40,581 nucleotides of DNA, taken from Nemertoderma westbladi (lineage: Eukaryota > Xenacoelomorpha > Nemertodermatida > Nemertodermatidae). Below the pieces are notes generated by a model. That model made no database searches. It was not told the origin of the DNA and saw only the letters and a program-made list of their open reading frames with translations. This document shows positions 38,045 to 40,581 of this stretch, in pieces. Location: NCBI GenBank assembly GCA_032718475.1, contig JAUCBJ010001903.1, forward strand, positions 1 through 40,581. The letters run 5' to 3'. The stretch's first letter is position 1. Each line of letters starts with the position of its first letter. Position numbers and translations under genes: made by a program.

Positions 38045-39905
38045 TTAGGGTGTAATCTGCGGATCCGTGCACTGCTAAATTTACCGAATCCGTAACCGAG
38101 TGTAAAATGCGGATTGGCCTTTTTTTCAGATCCGGAACGGAGTGTAAAGCGCGGATTCATGTTTTAGGCTAAATCCTGAACGGAGTGTAAAACGCGGATT
38201 CATTTTTCTACTGAATCCGGGATTGGGTGTAAAATACGGATTCAGGTTTATTACAAAGTTTTATTAAATCCGGGAAGGGGTGTAAAACGCGGATTCAAGT
38301 TAATTACCATGTTTTATTGGATCCGGGAAGGGGTGTAAAACGCGGATTTTAGTTAATTACCAAGTTTTATTGGATCCGGGAAGGGGTGTAAAACGCGGAT
38401 TTACGTTAATTACTAAGTTTTATTGGATCCGGAATGGAGTGTAAAACACGGATTTACGTTAATTATCAAGTTTTATTGGATCCGGAATGGAGTGTAAAAC
38501 ACGGATTTACGTTAATTACTAAGTTTTATTGGATCCGGAATGGAGTGTAAAACACGGATTTACGTTAATTACCAAGTTTTGTTGGATCCGGAATGGAGTG
38601 TAAAACACGGATTTCGTTAATTACCAAGTTTTGTTGGATCCGGAATGGAGTGTAAAACGCGGATTCTAGTTAATTACCAAGTTTTATTGGATCCGGAATG
38701 GAGTGTAAAACACGGATTTACGTTAATTACCAAGTTTTATTGGATCCGGAATGGAGTGTAAAACACGGATTTACGTTAATTATCAAGTTTTATTGGATCC
38801 GGAATGGAGTGTAAAACACGGATTTACGTTAATTACCAAGTTTTATTGGATCCGGGAAGGGAGTGTAAAACGCGGATTTACGTTAATTACCAAGTTTTAT
38901 TGGATCCGGAATGGAGTGTAAAACACGGATTTACGTTAATTACCAAGTTTTATTGGATCCGGAATGGAGTGTAAAACACGGATTTACGTTAATTATCAAG
39001 TTTTATTGGATCCGGAATGGAGTGTAAAACACGGATTTACGTTAATTACTAAGTTTTATTGGATCCGGAATGGAGTGTAAAACACGGATTTACGTTAATT
39101 ATCAAGTTTTATTGGATCCGGAATGGAGTGTAAAACACGGATTTACGTTAATTACAAGTTTTATTGGATCCGGAATGGAGTGTAAAACACGGATTTACGT
39201 TAATTACCAAGTTTTATTGGATCCGGAATGGAGTGTAAAACACGGATTTCGTTAATTACCAAGTTTTGTTGGATCCGGAATGGAGTGTAAAACACGGATT
39301 TACGTTAATTACCAAGTTTTATTGGATCCGGAATGGAGTGTAAAACACGGATTTACGTTAATTACCAAGTTTTATTGGATCCGGAATGGAGTGTAAAACA
39401 CGGATTTACGTTAATTATCAAGTTTTATTGGATCCGGAATGGAGTGTAAAACACGGATTTACGTTAATTACCAAGTTTTATTGGATCCGGGAAGGGGTGT
39501 AAAACGCGGATTCTAGTTAATTACCAAGTTTTATTGGATCCGGGAAGGGGTGTAAAACGCGGATTTACGTTAATTACTAAGTTTTATTGGATCCGGAATG
39601 GAGTGTAAAACACGGATTTACGTTAATTACCAAGTTTTATTGGATCCGGAATGGAGTGTAAAACACGGATTTACGTTAATTACCAAGTTTTATTGGATCC
39701 GGAATGGAGTGTAAAACACGGATTTACGTTAATTACCAAGTTTTATTGGATCCGGAATGGAGTGTAAAACACGGATTTACGTTAATTACCAAGTTTTATT
39801 GGATCCGGAATGGAGTGTAAAACACGGATTTATGTTAATTACCAAGTTTTATTGGATCCGGGAAGGGGTGTAAAACGCGGATTCAAGTTAATTAGTAAGT
39901 TTTAA
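38045..39905 (+). repeat. 53-bp minisatellite, about 35 units
   Basis: Unit: GGATCCGGAATGGAGTGTAA, AACACGGATTTACGTTAATT, ACCAAGTTTTATT. The first few units (to about 38270) are diverged and carry ACGCGG; the rest are nearly identical. On the minus strand most units contain AATAAA. Intron 12. Confidence 0.95.
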
Positions 39906-39980
39906 TGAACAATTTGTAAAACGCATATGCAATAAAGACCCAGACCCTCATCTAGTTACAATTATTAATTAGTGCAATGT

Positions 39981-40163
39981 TTATTGTTCTTTAGTAACTT
40001 TTCTTGGCTTGCTGACTTTCCTGGTTTTTTTCTTCTCCGGACTCGGGGTGCACGATGTTTGCGTAGTGAGTTCAAGCGGCTCAACAATGGCTGTATCATT
40101 GGTTGGACTCGGAATAACGAATCCCGTAAATGGAACCTTTACAAAGTCATCACTGTCATCCAT
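39981..40163 (-). CDS. Possible 60-residue minus-strand ORF, unknown
   Basis: ATG at 40163 to a TAA just after the last codon. It starts MDDSDDFVKVPFTGFVIPSP and ends with a Lys/Arg-rich tail (SPEKKKTRKVSKPRKVTKEQ). An acidic start and basic end with proline/serine in between is less random-looking than other ORFs here, and the ATG context (AAAC before ATGG) is good. An in-frame stop lies about 40 nt upstream. I recognise no family. It could be a small gene, a piece of a transposon or chance. Confidence 0.25.
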   Translation of the reverse strand: MDDSDDFVKVPFTGFVIPSPTNDTAIVEPLELTTQTSCTPSPEKKKTRKVSKPRKVTKEQ

Positions 40164-40196
40164 GTTTAATAAGAAATTAAATAAGAAATTATACTG

Positions 40197-40581
40197 AACA
40201 GTTCAGCCTCCATAAATTAGGAAGGCAGCACGCTTGCAAGGCCTTAAATAGAGTACGCTATGATGCAGTACAAACTACCGCCAGCTAGGCAGAACAGTGA
40301 TTCTTGTTTGTAAGGGAGGTTGGGATGGATAAGCCAATCAGGGAACAGGACAGTAATCCTACCATACAATTGTCTACAGAGCCGCTCTACCAGAGAGGTC
40401 ACGTTCCCACGGTAGTATAGTTTTTCAGCTAATCAATATCTAATAATGTCTGACGGCCAAGCATCACCATCGCCCTTATTAATAATTCATTGGGAAGCAT
40501 TGACCCCTATTAAGGTGTCCCCCAGAGCCGGATTAAGCTTATGTGTGGCCCCTAGACATAGACAAATTATTAAGGTGTCTA
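40197..40581. other. Intron 12 end; possible hAT-like terminus
   Basis: No exon is seen. At about 40523, CAGAGCCGGATTAAGC followed by GTGGCCCC resembles termini of hAT elements, and ATTAAGGTGTC occurs twice (about 40510 and 40570). The other end would be outside the window, so this is a weak call. Confidence 0.25.

Overview
The window is animal nuclear DNA. It carries the first 12 coding exons, all on the + strand, of a TAO-type (thousand-and-one amino acid) Ste20 kinase gene. The reading runs from the start codon at 7232 to a GTAAGT donor at 35279, about 659 codons, and stops inside the coiled-coil region, so the 3' end lies beyond the window. Every exon join keeps frame and uses GT..AG. The protein aligns over its length with vertebrate TAOK1 as I remember it, including Lys57, Glu76, Asp151, Asp169 and Ser181 in the vertebrate numbering, but the N-terminus and linker are diverged. 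With tRNA-derived SINEs, non-LTR retrotransposon pieces and MITEs, this suggests an invertebrate, perhaps a fast-evolving deuterostome such as a tunicate. The species is not determinable from what I see.

Layout. 1-7200 is upstream DNA: a foldback element at 1-443, dispersed repeats, a tRNA-derived SINE (about 3660-3835), a minisatellite of about 25 units (3964-5416), and a 577-bp MITE with 9-bp target duplications (6510-7086) ending 145 bp before the start codon. 7232-35278 is the kinase gene. Its introns hold a broken LINE endonuclease fragment (intron 1, minus strand), a 3.4-kb element with 29-bp terminal inverted repeats enclosing C-rich minisatellites, a 3.2-kb hairpin minisatellite and a 26-bp splice-acceptor array (all intron 3), a 58-bp array (intron 4), a 4.7-kb 31-bp array (intron 6), a 5'-truncated LINE reverse transcriptase (intron 7) and a 2.9-kb 34-bp array (intron 11). 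35279-40581 is intron 12 with a SINE, a palindromic 22-bp array, a 31-bp perfect inverted repeat, a 53-bp array of about 35 units, and a possible small minus-strand ORF.

The outstanding feature is that three large minisatellites are locked in register to real splice sites of this one gene. Thirty-one exact 26-bp copies of the acceptor precede exon 4, some being perfect CAG|GTAAGT back-to-back sites. An array of 153 31-bp units ends exactly at the acceptor of exon 7. About 84 copies of the end of exon 11 plus its donor follow exon 11. A short duplication of the exon 6 donor and a 58-bp intron 4 array with branch-point/acceptor-like units fit the same theme. Tandem repeats make up roughly 17 kb of the window by my count.
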